DNA from: Nematopogon swammerdamellus
Lineage: Eukaryota > Arthropoda > Insecta > Lepidoptera > Adelidae
NCBI GenBank assembly: GCA_946902875.1
Contig: OX336351.1
Location: forward strand, 4,461,761-4,525,760
Length of the DNA: 64,000 bases
Direction of reading: 5' to 3'
The stretch's first letter is position 1, and every line of letters starts with the position of its first letter. Positions 10,890 to 22,695 of this stretch are shown in pieces. The notes under the pieces were generated by a model. That model was not told where the DNA came from, searched no databases, and saw nothing but the letters and a program-made list of their open reading frames with translations. The position numbers were made by a program, and so were the translations under genes.

Positions 10890-13132
10890 GTACTAATAAT
10901 AAATCTGTAAGGGATGGTCATGGAGTAAGTTGCTTTGATTTTTGAGATATTTGGTTTGTAGACTCTGTGTATGATACTAAAACTAAATTTATGATTTTTA
11001 GAAATCATTTCTGTATGTATGTATGTTCCACCATAACTCTTAAACCGATCATCTGAATTCGATGAAACTTCGTAAACGTACATTTACCTACACGGGACAC
11101 AGGATAGGCTAAATAAAATTCACTTCCGGTTACGCTAAGATGTGGCTCCCATACAAACCGATACGTTCCGTAGGCGCCGTAGTACTATAGGTATTTACCG
11201 AGCGGGCGGCCAGCAGCTGGCGGCTAAAAAAAAGTCCGCGCCAGCAGATATCTATATCAGCATATATCAGCACATTTTATGTGGAAGCCACTGTAGCCAA
11301 AATAGTGAACCATAAATACATTTAAATTGGTTACTGTATTTACAATGCACATTTTATAGTAGGTATTGAATTAATCCTTATCAAAATACATATTTTTATC
11401 GCTTCTGGTATTTAAAGTAGATAAACTTTGGCTTTTACACTAAGTAATTTGGACAAATAGTTTAAAAGTTACGACGATGAGGTACGGGCGGGGCGAGGCG
11501 AATATGCATGTATGAATTTCCTCCATAAAATTTAAACCGATCATCTAAATTTGATTAAAATTAGTACACGCACATTTAGCTATGCGAGACACAGGAAAGG
11601 CTAAATAAAATTCAGTTCCGGTTACGCTAATAGGTGGAATATTTTACTTAGTTAGGTATCTAAAGTATTTGATTTATTTTAACTGAAGTTTCTTATTTTA
11701 ATTTCGATAGCTTTTTCGCTCGCGTGAAATTCGTATTTCAAAAGAAGAAAGTAAGTAACTTAGGCCAGGGCCGGAGGGTGAACTGGATTCAGATAAACAA
11801 TAAACATTCTCAAAGAAAGTAAGTAACATACTAAAGGCGAGGCCGAAGGCCGAGCTGCGTTCAGGAAGAGTATAAACCTTTTCGAAGAAAGTAAGTAATA
11901 AAGGGCGAAGCCGAAGGCCGAGCTGCATTCAGGAAGACTATAAACCTTCTCGAAGAAATTAAGTAATTGAAGGCGAGGCCGAAGGCCGAGCTGCGTTCAG
12001 GAAGACTATAAACCTTCTTGATGAAAGTAAGTAACCGAGGGCGAGGCCGAAGGCCGAGCTGCGTTCAGGAAGACCATAAACCTTCTCGAAGGGAAGCACT
12101 GACGTGGCACCAAGTTCATCTGGTGTTATGGGCTGACATCGCGGATGTTGTAGGTAATGTAGCAAACCGTGTCAGTTTCCAGAAAAAAAAAGTAAGTAAC
12201 TAAGGGTGGCCGAAGGCCGAGCTGTATACTGGAAGACGCTGACAGTAAGTACCTATGGGCGATAGTTACATACTTTCTTCAAGACGGTTTATAGTCTTCC
12301 TGAACGCAGCTCGGCCTTCGGCCTCGCCCTTAGTTACTTACCTACTTTCTTCGAGAAGGTTTATGGTCTTCCTGAACGCAGCTCGGCCTTCGGCCTCGCC
12401 CTCTGTTACTTACTTTCTTCGAAAAGGTTATCGTTTTCCTGAACGCAGCTCGGCCTTCGGCCTCGCCCTCAGTTACGTACTTTCATCGAGAAGGTTTAGT
12501 CTTCCTGAACGCAGCTCGGCCTTCGGCCTCGCCCTTAGTTACTTAATTTCTTCGAGAAGGTTTATGGTCTTCCTGAACGCAGCTCGGCCTTCGGCCTCGC
12601 CCTATGTTACTTACTTTCTTCGAAAAGGTTATCGTCTTCCTGACCGCAGCTCGGCCTTCGGCCTAGCCCTCAGTTACTTACTTTCATCAAGAAGGTTTAT
12701 AGTCTTCCTGCACGCAGCTCGGCCTTCGGCCTTGCCCTCAATTACTTAATTTCGCCGAGAAGTTTTATAGTCTTCCTGAACGCAGCTCGGCCTTCGGCCT
12801 CGCCCTTAGTTACTTACTTTGTTCGAGAAGGTTTATGGTCTTCCTGAACGCAGCTCGGCCATCTGGCCTCGCCCTCTGTTACTTACTTTCTTCGAAAAGG
12901 TTATCGTCTTACTGAAAGCAGCTCGGCCTTCGGCCTCGCCCTCAGTTACTTACTTTCTTCGAAAAGGTTTATTGTCTTCCAGAATGCAGCTCAGCCTGAA
13001 GCCTCGCCGTTAGTTACTTACTTTAGTTGAGAAGGTTTATTGTTTACCTAAACGCAGATCGGCCTTAGTTACTTACTTTCTTCCTTTGAAATACGAATTT
13101 CACGCGAGCGAAGCCGCGGGCAGAAGCTAGTA
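10890..13132 (+). mobile_element. Foldback element 2, in tandem with element 1
   Basis: Starts immediately after element 1 with the same TACTAATAATAAATCTGTAA terminus and ends with the same CGAAGCCGCGGGC-AGAAGCTAGTA motif. Head 10890-11715, forward units to about 12235, reversed units to about 13080. A SINE A tail (12093-12192) is nested in the forward arm. The long open frame at 12255-12749 is just the repeat unit translated and is not a gene. Confidence 0.75.
12093..12192 (+). mobile_element. SINE family A tail nested in a foldback arm
   Basis: Last 100 bases of the SINE (GAAGGGAAGCACTGACGTGG to the A-run), breaking a minisatellite unit. Confidence 0.85.
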
Positions 13133-13266
13133 ATTAAATAAAACGCGACAGGAGAATCCACCTGATTATTCATGCTATACTGAGTATAGCTCTATACTAG
13201 GTATAATGCGTCACCGTTCAGTCAGTCGCACGCATGTGTTCGGGAAAATGGTGTACAGTAACCAGC

Positions 13267-13350
13267 GACCCGTTAGCTCAGTAGGTAAGAGCGCTGATAT
13301 AATATTCGAATTGATCATCAGAGGGCGGAGGTTCAAATCCTTCACGGGTC
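13267..13350 (+). tRNA. tRNA, probably Ile (AAT anticodon) with an 11-nt intron
   Basis: The acceptor stem pairs perfectly (GACCCGT with ACGGGTC). The D-stem is GCTC/GAGC, the anticodon stem CTGAT/ATCAG and the T-stem GGAGG/CCTTC with one G-T pair. The A box TAGCTCAGTAGG and B box GGTTCAAATCC are canonical, and a run of eight T follows at 13354. The anticodon loop is 18 nt. Assuming the usual intron site after base 37, the intron is 13305-13315 and the anticodon 13301-13303 is AAT, with T33 and A37 in place. A loop enlarged by mutation in a pseudogene is the alternative, but the stems are intact. Confidence 0.75.
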
Positions 13351-13379
13351 AAGTTTTTTTTATGTACTAGGTATATATT

Positions 13380-14120
13380 TTTTTTCGTTCTCAGAAGTAC
13401 GATGTGCAGAGTGCATACAAAGGAGTGGGTTTTTTACTGACTTCAAAAAAAGGAGGTTATCAATTCGACACGTATGTATGTAATATTATTGGAACTGCAA
13501 TATATTCACATATGATAGATAATCTATTAGGACTTCCAAACAAATATACTTACGATATATTTTTTTTTCTCCATACATTTTGAGAATATGTATTACTTTT
13601 CACTTTATTTTCAGAAAAAACATAAATGTAACATAAAATATAAAAAAGTAGTACTAATAACTAAAGAAATAAACCTACCTAACAAACATTAAAATAACTA
13701 TCATAAAAAGGGGCATTTTCAAATGTTCCTAGAACACTTGCTGCATTACCCCGCTGGATGGCAAATTTAATACGATATTTTATAAGTGTATGTATGTTTG
13801 TACGTTTGTCTACGCATTTCTCCGAAGCTATTAATCGGATTGTAATCATTCTTTTATTGGGTTACATTTACTTCAACTTAGGGAACAGTGCAAACATCAA
13901 AATCGGTTCAGTAGTTTCAAGATATGGACTGTTAAAAGTGTGTCAAATGGGCGAATAATTCTATACCACGACAACCGATTTCTGTGATACTTTTTTTATA
14001 TGATATTACTAAAAAGAGTGTAATAAAAAACTGTTTTAAAAAACATTGTACCGACTTCCACAGCATTTTATACTGCTTTCATGCTTGGTCTGCCATGCAA
14101 AAATTTCATCTAGTTGAAAA
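13380..14120. other. Repeat D fragment and tail of an RT-linked element
   Basis: 13430-13475 matches the AAAAAAGGAGG start of element D. 13648-13770 matches, base for base in long runs, the tail of the element at 19065-19190 (ACAAACATTAAAATAACTAT and ATTACCCCGCTGGATGGCAA). No gene is seen. Confidence 0.5.
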
Positions 14121-14123
14121 ATG

Positions 14124-14472
14124 AAAAAAAACCGGCCAAGTGCGAGTCGAACTCGCGTACCGATGGTTCCGTATGGCCATGGCATGGTCAACGCCACTCA
14201 CGCTATCTATGGATTAGTTAAAATGCTTCATATTCTTTTCGGTAGATGGCGCGCATTCAATTTTTAGTTTCTTGTATGGGGACCCCGTGAATTTGATACT
14301 TTTTCTTATTTTTATTATTTGTTGTTATATCGGCCATAATAAAACGTAGTCTGTGAACATTTCAACGGGCTACCTATTACGGTTCAAGAGATACAGCCCT
14401 CGGACAGACAGACAGACAGACGGCGTAGGCTTAGTAATAGGGTCCCGTACGACGGATACGGAACCCTAAACA
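14124..14472 (+). repeat. Interspersed repeat F
   Basis: Runs from AACCGGCCAAGTGCGAGTCG to ACGGATACGGAACCCTAA, with ACGGTTCAAGAGATACAGCC and a GACA microsatellite inside. At least ten copies in both orientations occur in this window. Non-coding; class unassigned. Confidence 0.75.
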
Positions 14473-14809
14473 CAAAATATTTGCTATTATTCTGCAGAAG
14501 CAAGCACTTGCAATTCACCAGTATTGATATTTCGCCCACAGACGGCACCAGGAGATCAGCCGAATGCAGAAAGTGCAGGCACCGTTTTATTGAAAGCAAT
14601 AAATCCAGCGCGTGTGTCCCAACTCCCAACCCGTCCCATCCCCCAGTCCCGTCTGTCGCAGCGTGGTTGCAAAATTGTTTACGTGTTTTCGCGTCCACAC
14701 TCAATACATGCTTCAATTACTGGGTAGGGTTTCTAAGCGTATTTACGTGTGCACTTGAATTTTCTGCCCGGTTCTATACCAACGCCATCTGTCTTTAAAT
14801 TTTGTCTTT

Positions 14810-15065
14810 ACAAACGATAGCGCGGTTTTCTCAACCGTTCACTTCGAAAGAATGCGGCGCGCACCCTCCGCTCTCCGCACGAGTCAGTAAGCCTGGATAC
14901 GAAATACGGCATCGTTTGTATGAGAACCGAGGTAGCCGCCAAAAGGGGTGTGAAGTCTGAGGCGGGAGCGGCGCATGGAACGCCGTGATTGGCCGAGCGA
15001 GTAGGTAGCCAAGTGACGCCAGTCTTCCATACATTTGAACGGGATTCATACAATAAGTCGCTCAT
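14810..15065. repeat. GC-rich repeat G
   Basis: AACCGTTCACTTCGAAAGAA followed by CCTCCGCTCTCCGC is repeated in inverse orientation at 21030-21150. Both carry GAGTCAGTAAGCCTGGATAC. Confidence 0.6.
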
Positions 15066-15202
15066 TGTGTCGATTCGCGATGAAAAGATGAAACGGATTT
15101 AACAATATTTAACCTTTCTTTACATCAAGGGAATAATATAACTTTCTCTTAAATGAACAAAGGCAACGCCCCTTTCACAATTTTGCGAATTTGAAGATTT
15201 TT

Positions 15203-17351
15203 AACCGACTTCCAAAAAAGGAGGAGGTTCTCAATTCGTCTGTATGTTTTTTTTTATTTATTTTTTTTTTATTTTTTTGTATGTTTGTTACGCGATTTCT
15301 CCGTCAATTGAGGGCCGATTTAGAAAATTCTTTTTTTGTTAGTTAGGTCATACTTCCGAGGTGGTCCCATTTCAATTTTATCGAAATTGGTTGAGTGGTT
15401 TTCGTAAAATCAGCATAATACTATAGTGTGTGGTTACCTTCAGCAAAACTTGTGATGTGGTCGTATTCGGCAATTTTCAGTTTGATAAATTAGTATGGTG
15501 TGTGGTTACCTTCAGCAAAACATTTGTGATGTGGACTTATTCAGCAATTTGCAGTCTGACACATATGGCGAATAATTCTGTACCACTTCAATCGATTTCG
15601 ATTATTCGATTTCGATTATTCTTTTTTATGTAATATTACTAAAAAGAATGAAATAAAAACTGTTTTAAAAAATATTAAACCGATTTCCAAAAAACAAAAA
15701 AAAAAAAACTAAAAAGTATTAAATACCTAATATTTTGAAATTTTCTCTGTCCTGTTGAAATACATGAATCGATATACTAGTGATACATATTCGGACCCTT
15801 GTTTCATGAATATTCTAAATTTGAAATTTTTTTATCTTTTCCGACCGGCGTTTAATTTATTATGGTACCTGGCCAGTACCTACTGTACCGAGTACCATCG
15901 AGCTGGTTTGATGATGGAGACAGAAGGTGGCCATAGGAACTCCTAAACTACACATGATAAACCCATCGTGTTTGGGCTCGTTGCATTTGTCTTCACGAGA
16001 AATTTACTTTAGACCTAAAAGATTCTCAATTCGACGGTATGTTTTCTTTTTTTGGATGTTTGTTACGCGATTACTCCGTCAATTGTGGGCCGATTTTGAA
16101 AATTCTTTTTTTTTTTTATTTGAAAGGGGATAACCCTGAGGTTTTTGAAGTGAAAACTTCTTTAGCGGCTCTTGGCACTTTTTTAGGTGGGTAAAAATGT
16201 ATAACTCGCGACATCGCGTCAGCGTCATTTTTAAAATGAAACCTTAAGTCATTGCGTTAAGGGTTAAGTTAGAGTGGCACGGGATCTGCCGGCACTCCCG
16301 GAGTGCAACTGTTAAGTAGGGTTCCGTAACACGTTTATGTCTGTCCATTCTACTAAGTTCTGCAAAATGAATGTAGGGTTCCGTAACATATGCATGTCTA
16401 TCCGTTCTACTAAATTTTACAATTTTCAACCAAGGTCCTCCGACGGTTATTTTATAATAAAAGTAGGCTTCCGTAACACGTTTATGTCTGTCCATTCTAC
16501 TAAGTTCTGCAACATCACCTACAACGTCTGTGATGTCAGCCCATAACACCAGTGCCATGTCAGTGCTTCCCCCTTTGATCGTGCTGACTACACTGAACTG
16601 GTCGGAAAACACAAACTATTTACATAGCCGTTTCGACCGACGTTTAATTCAGTGCGGTGGTACCAACCCGGGAAGGTTAAACCCTACCACCAAGTAAAAT
16701 TACGAGGGAAGGGACTTACAGTTTTACGAGGAATCCGAACCTTGGTCAGCCTCCAACGGTCAGCGGTCACCCATCTAAGTACTGACCGCACCCAGCGTTG
16801 CTTAAAATTCAATAGCGACAGTTGACTGTCTGCACCACTGAGCTATCGAAGCTGACGTGGTCCTATTTTAATTGGGTCAAGATCGGATTGGAAAGCGAGG
16901 CGGAATCGCGAGGCCGAAGGCCGAGCGATTCCGCCGAGTACATTAATAGCAAAAAATTACTAAAAAAAACTGTGAAATAAAAAAAAAGTTTTAAAAAAAA
17001 TAAAACCGACTTCCTAAAAAAAGTAAAACTAAAAAACTATTTAAAATAAAAATATAAAAACCGCCTTCAAAAATATATGAAATAAAAACCTAAAAAAAAA
17101 AACGAACCCTAGAGTTGAAGGCGGTGCTAAAGCAAGCAAAAATGATGCATGAAAGAAAACATGAGCGGATGATAATATCCTTTGTGATTTGTGTAGCCTT
17201 TTTAGCACCGCCTTCAACTCTAGGGTTCGTTTTTTTTTTAGGTTTTTATTTCATATATTTTTGAAGGCGGTTTTTATATTTTTATTTTAAATAGTTTTTT
17301 AGTTTTACTTTTTTTAGGAAGTCGGTTTTATGTTTTTTAAAACTTTTTTTT
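15203..17351 (+). mobile_element. Composite element, copy 1 (2.15 kb)
   Basis: Nearly identical, in inverse orientation, to 42314-44463. Left end TTAACCGACTTCCAAAAAAG; right end GGAAGTCGGTTTTATG plus a poly-T. Internal order: element D start, AT-rich middle, a - strand SINE A (16511-16856), a GGCGGAATCGC palindrome, then a terminal palindrome with arms of about 150 bp (about 16977-17129 and 17203-17351). The open frames of 68 and 122 codons present in both copies have no recognisable domains and overlap the SINE or spacer, so I do not call them genes. Confidence 0.85.
16511..16856 (-). mobile_element. SINE family A nested in composite copy 1
   Basis: Head with GAGCTATCGAAGCTGAC at the right end and body to the left. 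The same SINE sits at the same site in copy 2 (42812-43157), so it entered before the composite duplicated. Confidence 0.9.
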
Positions 17352-18089
17352 TCGCATAAACACGATCATAGTTCTAAGTTCTGAGATACCTCGGATACTT
17401 TATTATAAATCTACAATTGTGTATTCCATAATAAAAATTATCAAAATGTATGCGAAAATAGTTAAGCATAAAGATTAACTTTTTTTAGGAAACTGATACG
17501 GATGGCTCCATCATCGTAATAATGCTTCAGTTTGGTACCAGCGATGATGGGAGCCCAATATATAAATAATAAAATAAAACTACAATAAACTAAAATAATA
17601 AAAATAATCAAGATCGATAAATACATAAAAAAAAATAAACGAACAAACCAAATAAAATAAAAAATATGAAGAAAAACCGGATTTAGACACATCAGCCAAG
17701 GCTGCCTGTCTAAAATAAATAAATATACCTAGGTGAATTAGGTACGTGCCTTGTCACCGATTCCCCCTAATCGATCCGGCTATACTGAATTGGATGGAAA
17801 ACACGTAGTTACTACTTTTCATAGTGACTTCGACCGACGTTTATTTAGTGCAGTGGTACCAACACGGGCGGGTTGAACCCTACCATCTACATATACATTC
17901 TGTACATTTATATACGTTCTATACATTCTGAATCTCTGACATTAAAGGCAAACGTTTAAACTATTACGTCAATTATTTTTAATTCTCCTAAATATCCGCG
18001 ATCTTTGTACCGTGTGGGGTCGGTACTTAAAAAGAATAGCCCCACTGCATCTCTCCCCGTCGCATGTCGTAAAAGTCGACTAAGGGATC
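17352..18089. other. AT-rich spacer with a SINE A fragment
   Basis: 17785-17892 is a short - strand SINE A piece (CGACCGACGTTTATTTAGTG). 18005-18088 resembles the 3' motif of repeat C (AGAATAGCCCCACTGCATC). No gene is seen. Confidence 0.5.
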
Positions 18090-18432
18090 GTCAGCCTCGG
18101 CAGCTCAGTGGTGCGGTCAGTTATTGGATGGGTGACCGCCCGACCGTTGGAGGCTGACCGTGGTTCGGATTCCACGTTAAACTGTAGGTCCCTTCCCTTC
18201 TTACCTTACTGGGTGGTAGGGTTTATCCCGGCCGGGTTGGTACCACCGCACTGAGCGAAACGTCGGTCGAAACGGCTATGTAAATAGTTCGTGTTTTCCG
18301 TCCAGTTCAGTGTAGCCGACGCGAAATGAAGGGAAGCACTGACATAGCACCTAGTTCACCCGGTGTTATGGGCTGACATCACGGATGTTGTAGGTGATGT
18401 AGCCAACCGTGTCAGTTTCCATAAAAAAAAAA
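18090..18432 (+). mobile_element. SINE family A, internally deleted head
   Basis: A box GCAGCTCAGTGG is present, but the 5S-like block is shortened to TATTGGATGGGTGACCGCC. Ends in GTGTCAGTTTCCAT and an A-run. Confidence 0.85.
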
Positions 18433-18663
18433 TAAAAAAATCTGATATTCCCGGTAGACGCATGACCTAAAGAAATTAATTCCTTTCTCCTTAGAGTCGC
18501 TCACAAGTAAAAACCGGTAGGTACTACTGGTTGAATGAAAAAAGCGCGATAAACGAATATTGAACGAGGAAACCTGCTGAGGTTGACTAGAAGAAATGTC
18601 CTTTGGCAATAAGGCAGAATGCATGAAATATCTGTATACATTTAACATACATATTTATTATCA

Positions 18664-20203
18664 ACTAGCTGAGCCCGCGGCTCCGCTCGCGTGAAATTCG
18701 TATTCCAAAGAAGAATGTAAGTAACTAAGGGCGAAGCCGAAGGCCGAGCTGCGTTCAGGTAATCGATAAACCTTCTTAAAGAAAGTAACTAACTAAGGGC
18801 GAGGCCGAAGGCCGAGCTGCTTTAAGGTAAACGATAAACCTTTCTCAAATAAAGGAAGTAAGTAAGGGCGAGGCCGAAGGCCGAGCTGCGTTCAGGAAGA
18901 CGACAAACCTTCTGGAAGAAAGGAAGGAACTAAGTGCGAGGCCGAAGGCCGAGCTGCGTTCAGGTAAACCAAAAACCCTCTTCCGCCTTCGGGCCTCGTC
19001 CTTAAAGACTTCCTTTCTTCGATAGAATATAATATCGTTTACTCAATCTATTTATTTCATATAAATAAAAAAGTAATATTAATAACTAAAGAATTAAACC
19101 TACCTAACAAACATTAAAATAACTATCAAAACGGGCATTTTCAAATGTTCTTAGAGCACTTGCGGCATTACCCCGCTGGATGGCAAGGCTTACCCTTTGA
19201 ATGAAGTACGTAAGCCCTTGATGACGGGACACAAGTTGCGTCAACCAGCTCAAGCCTCTTTTGGCTTCACTGCTCCACGGACCGAGGGTTTCAACCGCAA
19301 ACGCAACAAATTCGAAATCTTGAATTATATTTCTATATTTGCTGCGTTGGAGGCTCTCCGCCCCAGCCTCGGCCGCGCCAGCCGCTCTTGAAGATGTCCT
19401 AACGTGACTTGGAGCCAATGTGAGAACAAAAGTGGCGTCCCACATCAAAGAACTACCCTTAGTCCATGGCACTAAGGTCTCTAGCATCGGGCCTCTTGCC
19501 ATCCAGCCGGGAATAACCGCGAGGTTCTAGGATGCACGGTATATTTGCCGTTAGAAGCGTGGAATTTATAATAAAATTTAAATTAAATTAACTCAATCTT
19601 AATATTAATTAACTTTATTCGAGATGGTTTAGCTTCTTCCTGAACGCAGCTCGGCCTTCGGCCTCGCCCTTAGTTACTTGCTTTCTTCGAGATGGTTTAT
19701 TATTTGTCAGAACGTAGCTCGGCCTTCGGCCTCGCCTTAGTTGCTTACTTTCTTCAAGATGGTTTAGCTTCTTCCTGAACGCAGCTCGGCCTTCGGCCTC
19801 GCCCTTAGTTACTTGCTTTCTTCGAGATGGTTTTTCAATTATCCGAACGTAGCTCGGCCTTCGGCCTCGCCTTAGTTACTTACTTTCTTCAAGATGGTTT
19901 AGCTTCTTCCTGAACGCAGCTCGGCCTGCGGCCTCGCCCATAGTTACTTACTTTCTTCGAGAAGGTTTATGGTCTTCCAGAATAGAGCTTGGCCTTCGGC
20001 CTCGCCCTTAGTTACTTATTTTCTTCAAGAATGTTTTTCTTCTTCCTGAAATCAGCTCCGCCTTTCGCCTCGCCCTTAGTTACTTTCATCGAGAAAGAAT
20101 ATCGTTTACGTGAGCGCAGATCCGCCTTCGGGCCCGTCTTTAGTTACTTACTTTCTTTTTTTTAAATACGAATTTCACGCGAGCGAAGCCGCGGGCAACA
20201 GAT
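18664..20203 (+). mobile_element. Foldback element 3 with a nested insertion
   Basis: Left end GCGGCTCCGCTCGCGTGAAA and right end TTCACGCGAGCGAAGCCGCG. Forward units 18725-19000, reversed units 19620-20150. The middle (about 19050-19560) is occupied by the RT-linked element fragment. Confidence 0.75.
19104..19502 (-). pseudogene. Fragment of an RT-linked mobile-element ORF (C-terminal module)
   Basis: Reads MLETLVPWTKGSSLMWDATF, VLTLAPSHVRTSSRAAGAAE, FEFVAFAVETLGPWSSEAK and FIQRVSLAIQRGNAASALRT. The DATxxxTLAPSH ... VETLGxW ... QRxSLAIQRGNAA pattern recurs in C-termini of invertebrate reverse-transcriptase ORFs, from memory. No RT motif is present. The frame is open for 130 codons, then an AT-rich tail with ATTACCCCGCTGGATGGC leads into the foldback arm. 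The same tail occurs at 13648-13770 and the same domain at 63483-63665. Confidence 0.6.
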
Positions 20204-20880
20204 ATATAAATTTTATTGCACCAATGACAGCGACATAACTTCGACTTTCAATTATTATTTTTATTTACCAAACAATTTGTCACCGGCCAGCTCACGTCGA
20301 GATGACAGTTCTCCGTTGTCAACATGACATTTAAAATTGTTTTTACCTTTACTTTGGACTACGTGATTTTAAACGCGCAATAATGTTTATAATTGTTAAT
20401 TTTTTTTTATTTTTGTTAATTTTTTTTACGTATTATGTTAACCCGGCATATAAACTGCCACTATACAAAGTTTCGTCTAATTCCGTTCAGTGGTTTTTGC
20501 GTGATGCGCGTACAGACAAACAAACAAACAAACAAACAAAAATTTTAAAAACTGTTCTAACATGTTCAGTATCTCATTTTAAGCCACCCTGGTTAGTTTT
20601 TTTCCGAATACATTCAATGTACAGACTTTCTTACCTCTACGATTTTATTATATGTATAGATAAACAAAAAAAATTACAAGATCTAACTGCATCCAACACG
20701 ATAGTCGACCTATGGTGGGTAAGCAGAATAGAGCTCTCCATACATATTTACGCCGATGTTTGTTACTGAAATTCAAGCGAAAAATGCTATCAAATTTAAT
20801 GAAAGTACTTACTCGTGAAAGGTGACTCCATCTGTGTTCAAGTTTGAATTTTTCGACGACTTTTTGCACCAAAGCACTGC
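20204..20880. other. Retroelement-like tail, otherwise unassigned
   Basis: 20440-20560 carries the TTTTTGCGTGATGCGCGTAC motif and a (CAAA)n run that also appears at 23860-23930 and is typical of LINE-like 3' ends. A 128-codon open frame here is repeat-derived. Confidence 0.4.
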
Positions 20881-21155
20881 ACAATGAGGCATTTTGTGAC
20901 AGACGCGCACGTTCGCTCCGCCTGAGCGGCGGACGGAGACTAAAATCGGTCGCCGGCGCTAGACTGACGCGCTGGCGCGTTTGCGCTGACGCGCGGCTAC
21001 CCCTGTCCTCCTATGTATAGCGTATCCAGGCTTACTGACTCGTGGCTCTCCGCCTCCACCGTACTGACGGGCAATTGCGGTGGGGGCGGAGAGCGGAGGG
21101 TGCGCGCCGCATTCTTTCGAAGTGAACGGTTGAGAAAATCGCGCTATATAAGATT
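20881..21155. repeat. GC-rich repeat G, inverted copy
   Basis: Contains the complement of the 14810-14905 block, plus internal CTCTCCGCC/GGCGGAGAG arms. Confidence 0.55.
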
Positions 21156-21213
21156 TTTCATGAAATTTTATTTTTGGTAACTACGAGTACACTTTGATAA
21201 ATTAAAAACTAGG

Positions 21214-21492
21214 TTCCATGTCAGTGCTTCCCTTCGGTCGTGCCGGCTACCTACACTGGACTGACGGAAAACACGAAATATTTACATAGCAGTTTCAAGT
21301 GACCTTTCATTCAGTGCAGTGCAGTGATATCAACCGAGGGACCTACAGTTTTTCGTGGAATCTGAACTACGGTCAGCCTCCAACGGTCGAGCGATCACCC
21401 ATCCATCCACTGACCGCGCCCAGGTGTGCTTATGATCCCACCGACCGACCGACAGTCGACCGACCGCACCACTGAGCTACCGAGCCTGGCTA
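21214..21492 (-). mobile_element. SINE family A, diverged copy
   Basis: Body and head are recognisable (CCACTGAGCTACCGAGCC at the right end), with expansion of ACCGACCGACCG in the head. Confidence 0.8.
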
Positions 21493-21508
21493 ACAGTGAA
21501 TAGCACCG

Positions 21509-21955
21509 TTGATGGTTCTATCCGCATATGTGCAACCTCTAAAGCACAGACGTATCGTTGGGTCATTGAGCCTGTTTTATCGGTACTACTATGGCCGCTG
21601 CTCTGACGAACTTGCTTCCCTTATCCCTCCTCCTCCTGTTCGCCTTCGCCAAACCCGCCATACTCTCGCGGAACACCCCTTTGTAGTCGACAGAAGAGTG
21701 TTCTTCGAACTGCACGATTCTCTAAATCGTTCTTGTGCCTCACTGCAAAGGTGTGGAACGGGGTCCCAGGGAATATCTTTCCCCACTACTCCTACAATCC
21801 ACGGATCTTCAAATCGCGGGTTAATAATAGCCTCTGCCCAGCGACATTAGTCCACCGCCAAGCCGGACTGGCACCTCCTCGGCGGTGAAATTGGCTGCGC
21901 CTGAGGCTTCGACCTCGGGCAGACCCACCCAGTTCGGAAGTAATAAAAAAAAATT
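21509..21955 (+). pseudogene. 3' end of a LINE reverse-transcriptase ORF and its 3' UTR
   Basis: The frame reads LKHRRIVGSLSLFYRYYYGR, CSDELASLIPPPPVRLRQTR and HTLAEHPFVVD, then breaks by frameshift before RSFLCLTAKVWNGVPG-like sequence. This is the thumb/C-terminal region typical of Jockey/CR1-type LINEs. A second copy of the downstream part lies at 56125-56445 with strong identity. Dead 5'-truncated insertion. Confidence 0.7.
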
Positions 21956-22349
21956 TGTGCTCAGCATTCGTCATCGGCATAAGTGTGAAATCAGCCTTAA
22001 ACCATGTTTACTTTCACCCTACAGCCATCTATTAGTAGCAAAACACATCTCGTACTTATAATTCCGTTACGCGACTCCCTACGAGCAGTAGCGGTCTGCG
22101 GTCGCACGCTTACACAAAGTGCGGCAAAGTTTAATCCCGGGACCAAGTTTGAGTTTGGAACTGAGCGCCAGACTTTATTTATTATCGCCCGTGTAGGTAG
22201 GTGCGGGTTTCATTTCGTTAACTGACCTTCGGAGAGGGGAGCGATTTTGGGTTAGTGGTGTATGGAAATTGACTTATAGGGGAAATGAAAATTTAAACTT
22301 AATTAACTTGAGCCTTAAATGGCGGAGGACATATTTCAGAAATATATTT
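21956..22349. other. Unique sequence, no supported gene
   Basis: A + strand frame of 73 codons at 22004-22225 has no known motif and no splice support. Confidence 0.4.
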
Positions 22350-22695
22350 AAATTACATACATACATACATATCACACACGCTGAATCCCGACAATCGGGG
22401 TAAGCAGAGTAATCGGTGTTGTGCTGCAAGAACTCTGGTAAATTACAGCACAACACCGACCACCACGTTTCGCAAAGTATTCGAACAAGATTCAATCGAT
22501 CAAGCAGCAAGTAAGGCACGAAGACCCACCTGCTGGATGACTCGGTGAAAGTTCCATGCCAAGGTGAGAGGTGGCGAGCCCGTCGCCCTTTAGCACGGCA
22601 TCTTGTCCTTATCCCTTAGTCGCCTTTTACGACATGCACGGGGAGAGATGCAGTGGGGTTATTCTTTTTAAGTACCGGCCCCACACGGTACCGGT
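22350..22695 (+). repeat. Interspersed repeat C, longest copy
   Basis: Shows the family's full length, from the CATA microsatellite through CAACACCGACCACCACGTTT to GCCCCACACGGTACCGG. Confidence 0.7.

Noticed and set aside
12255..12749. 164-codon open frame
   Set aside because: It is the 66-bp minisatellite translated; every repeat gives the same LNAARPSASP string, so it is not a gene.
8600..13140. CRISPR-like array of regularly spaced repeats
   Set aside because: Repeats are contiguous and palindromic, with no unique spacers, in a eukaryotic setting.
16244..16612. 122-codon frame present at two loci (also 43053-43421)
   Set aside because: Duplicated because it lies in the composite element, and it overlaps the nested SINE; no domain or start context.
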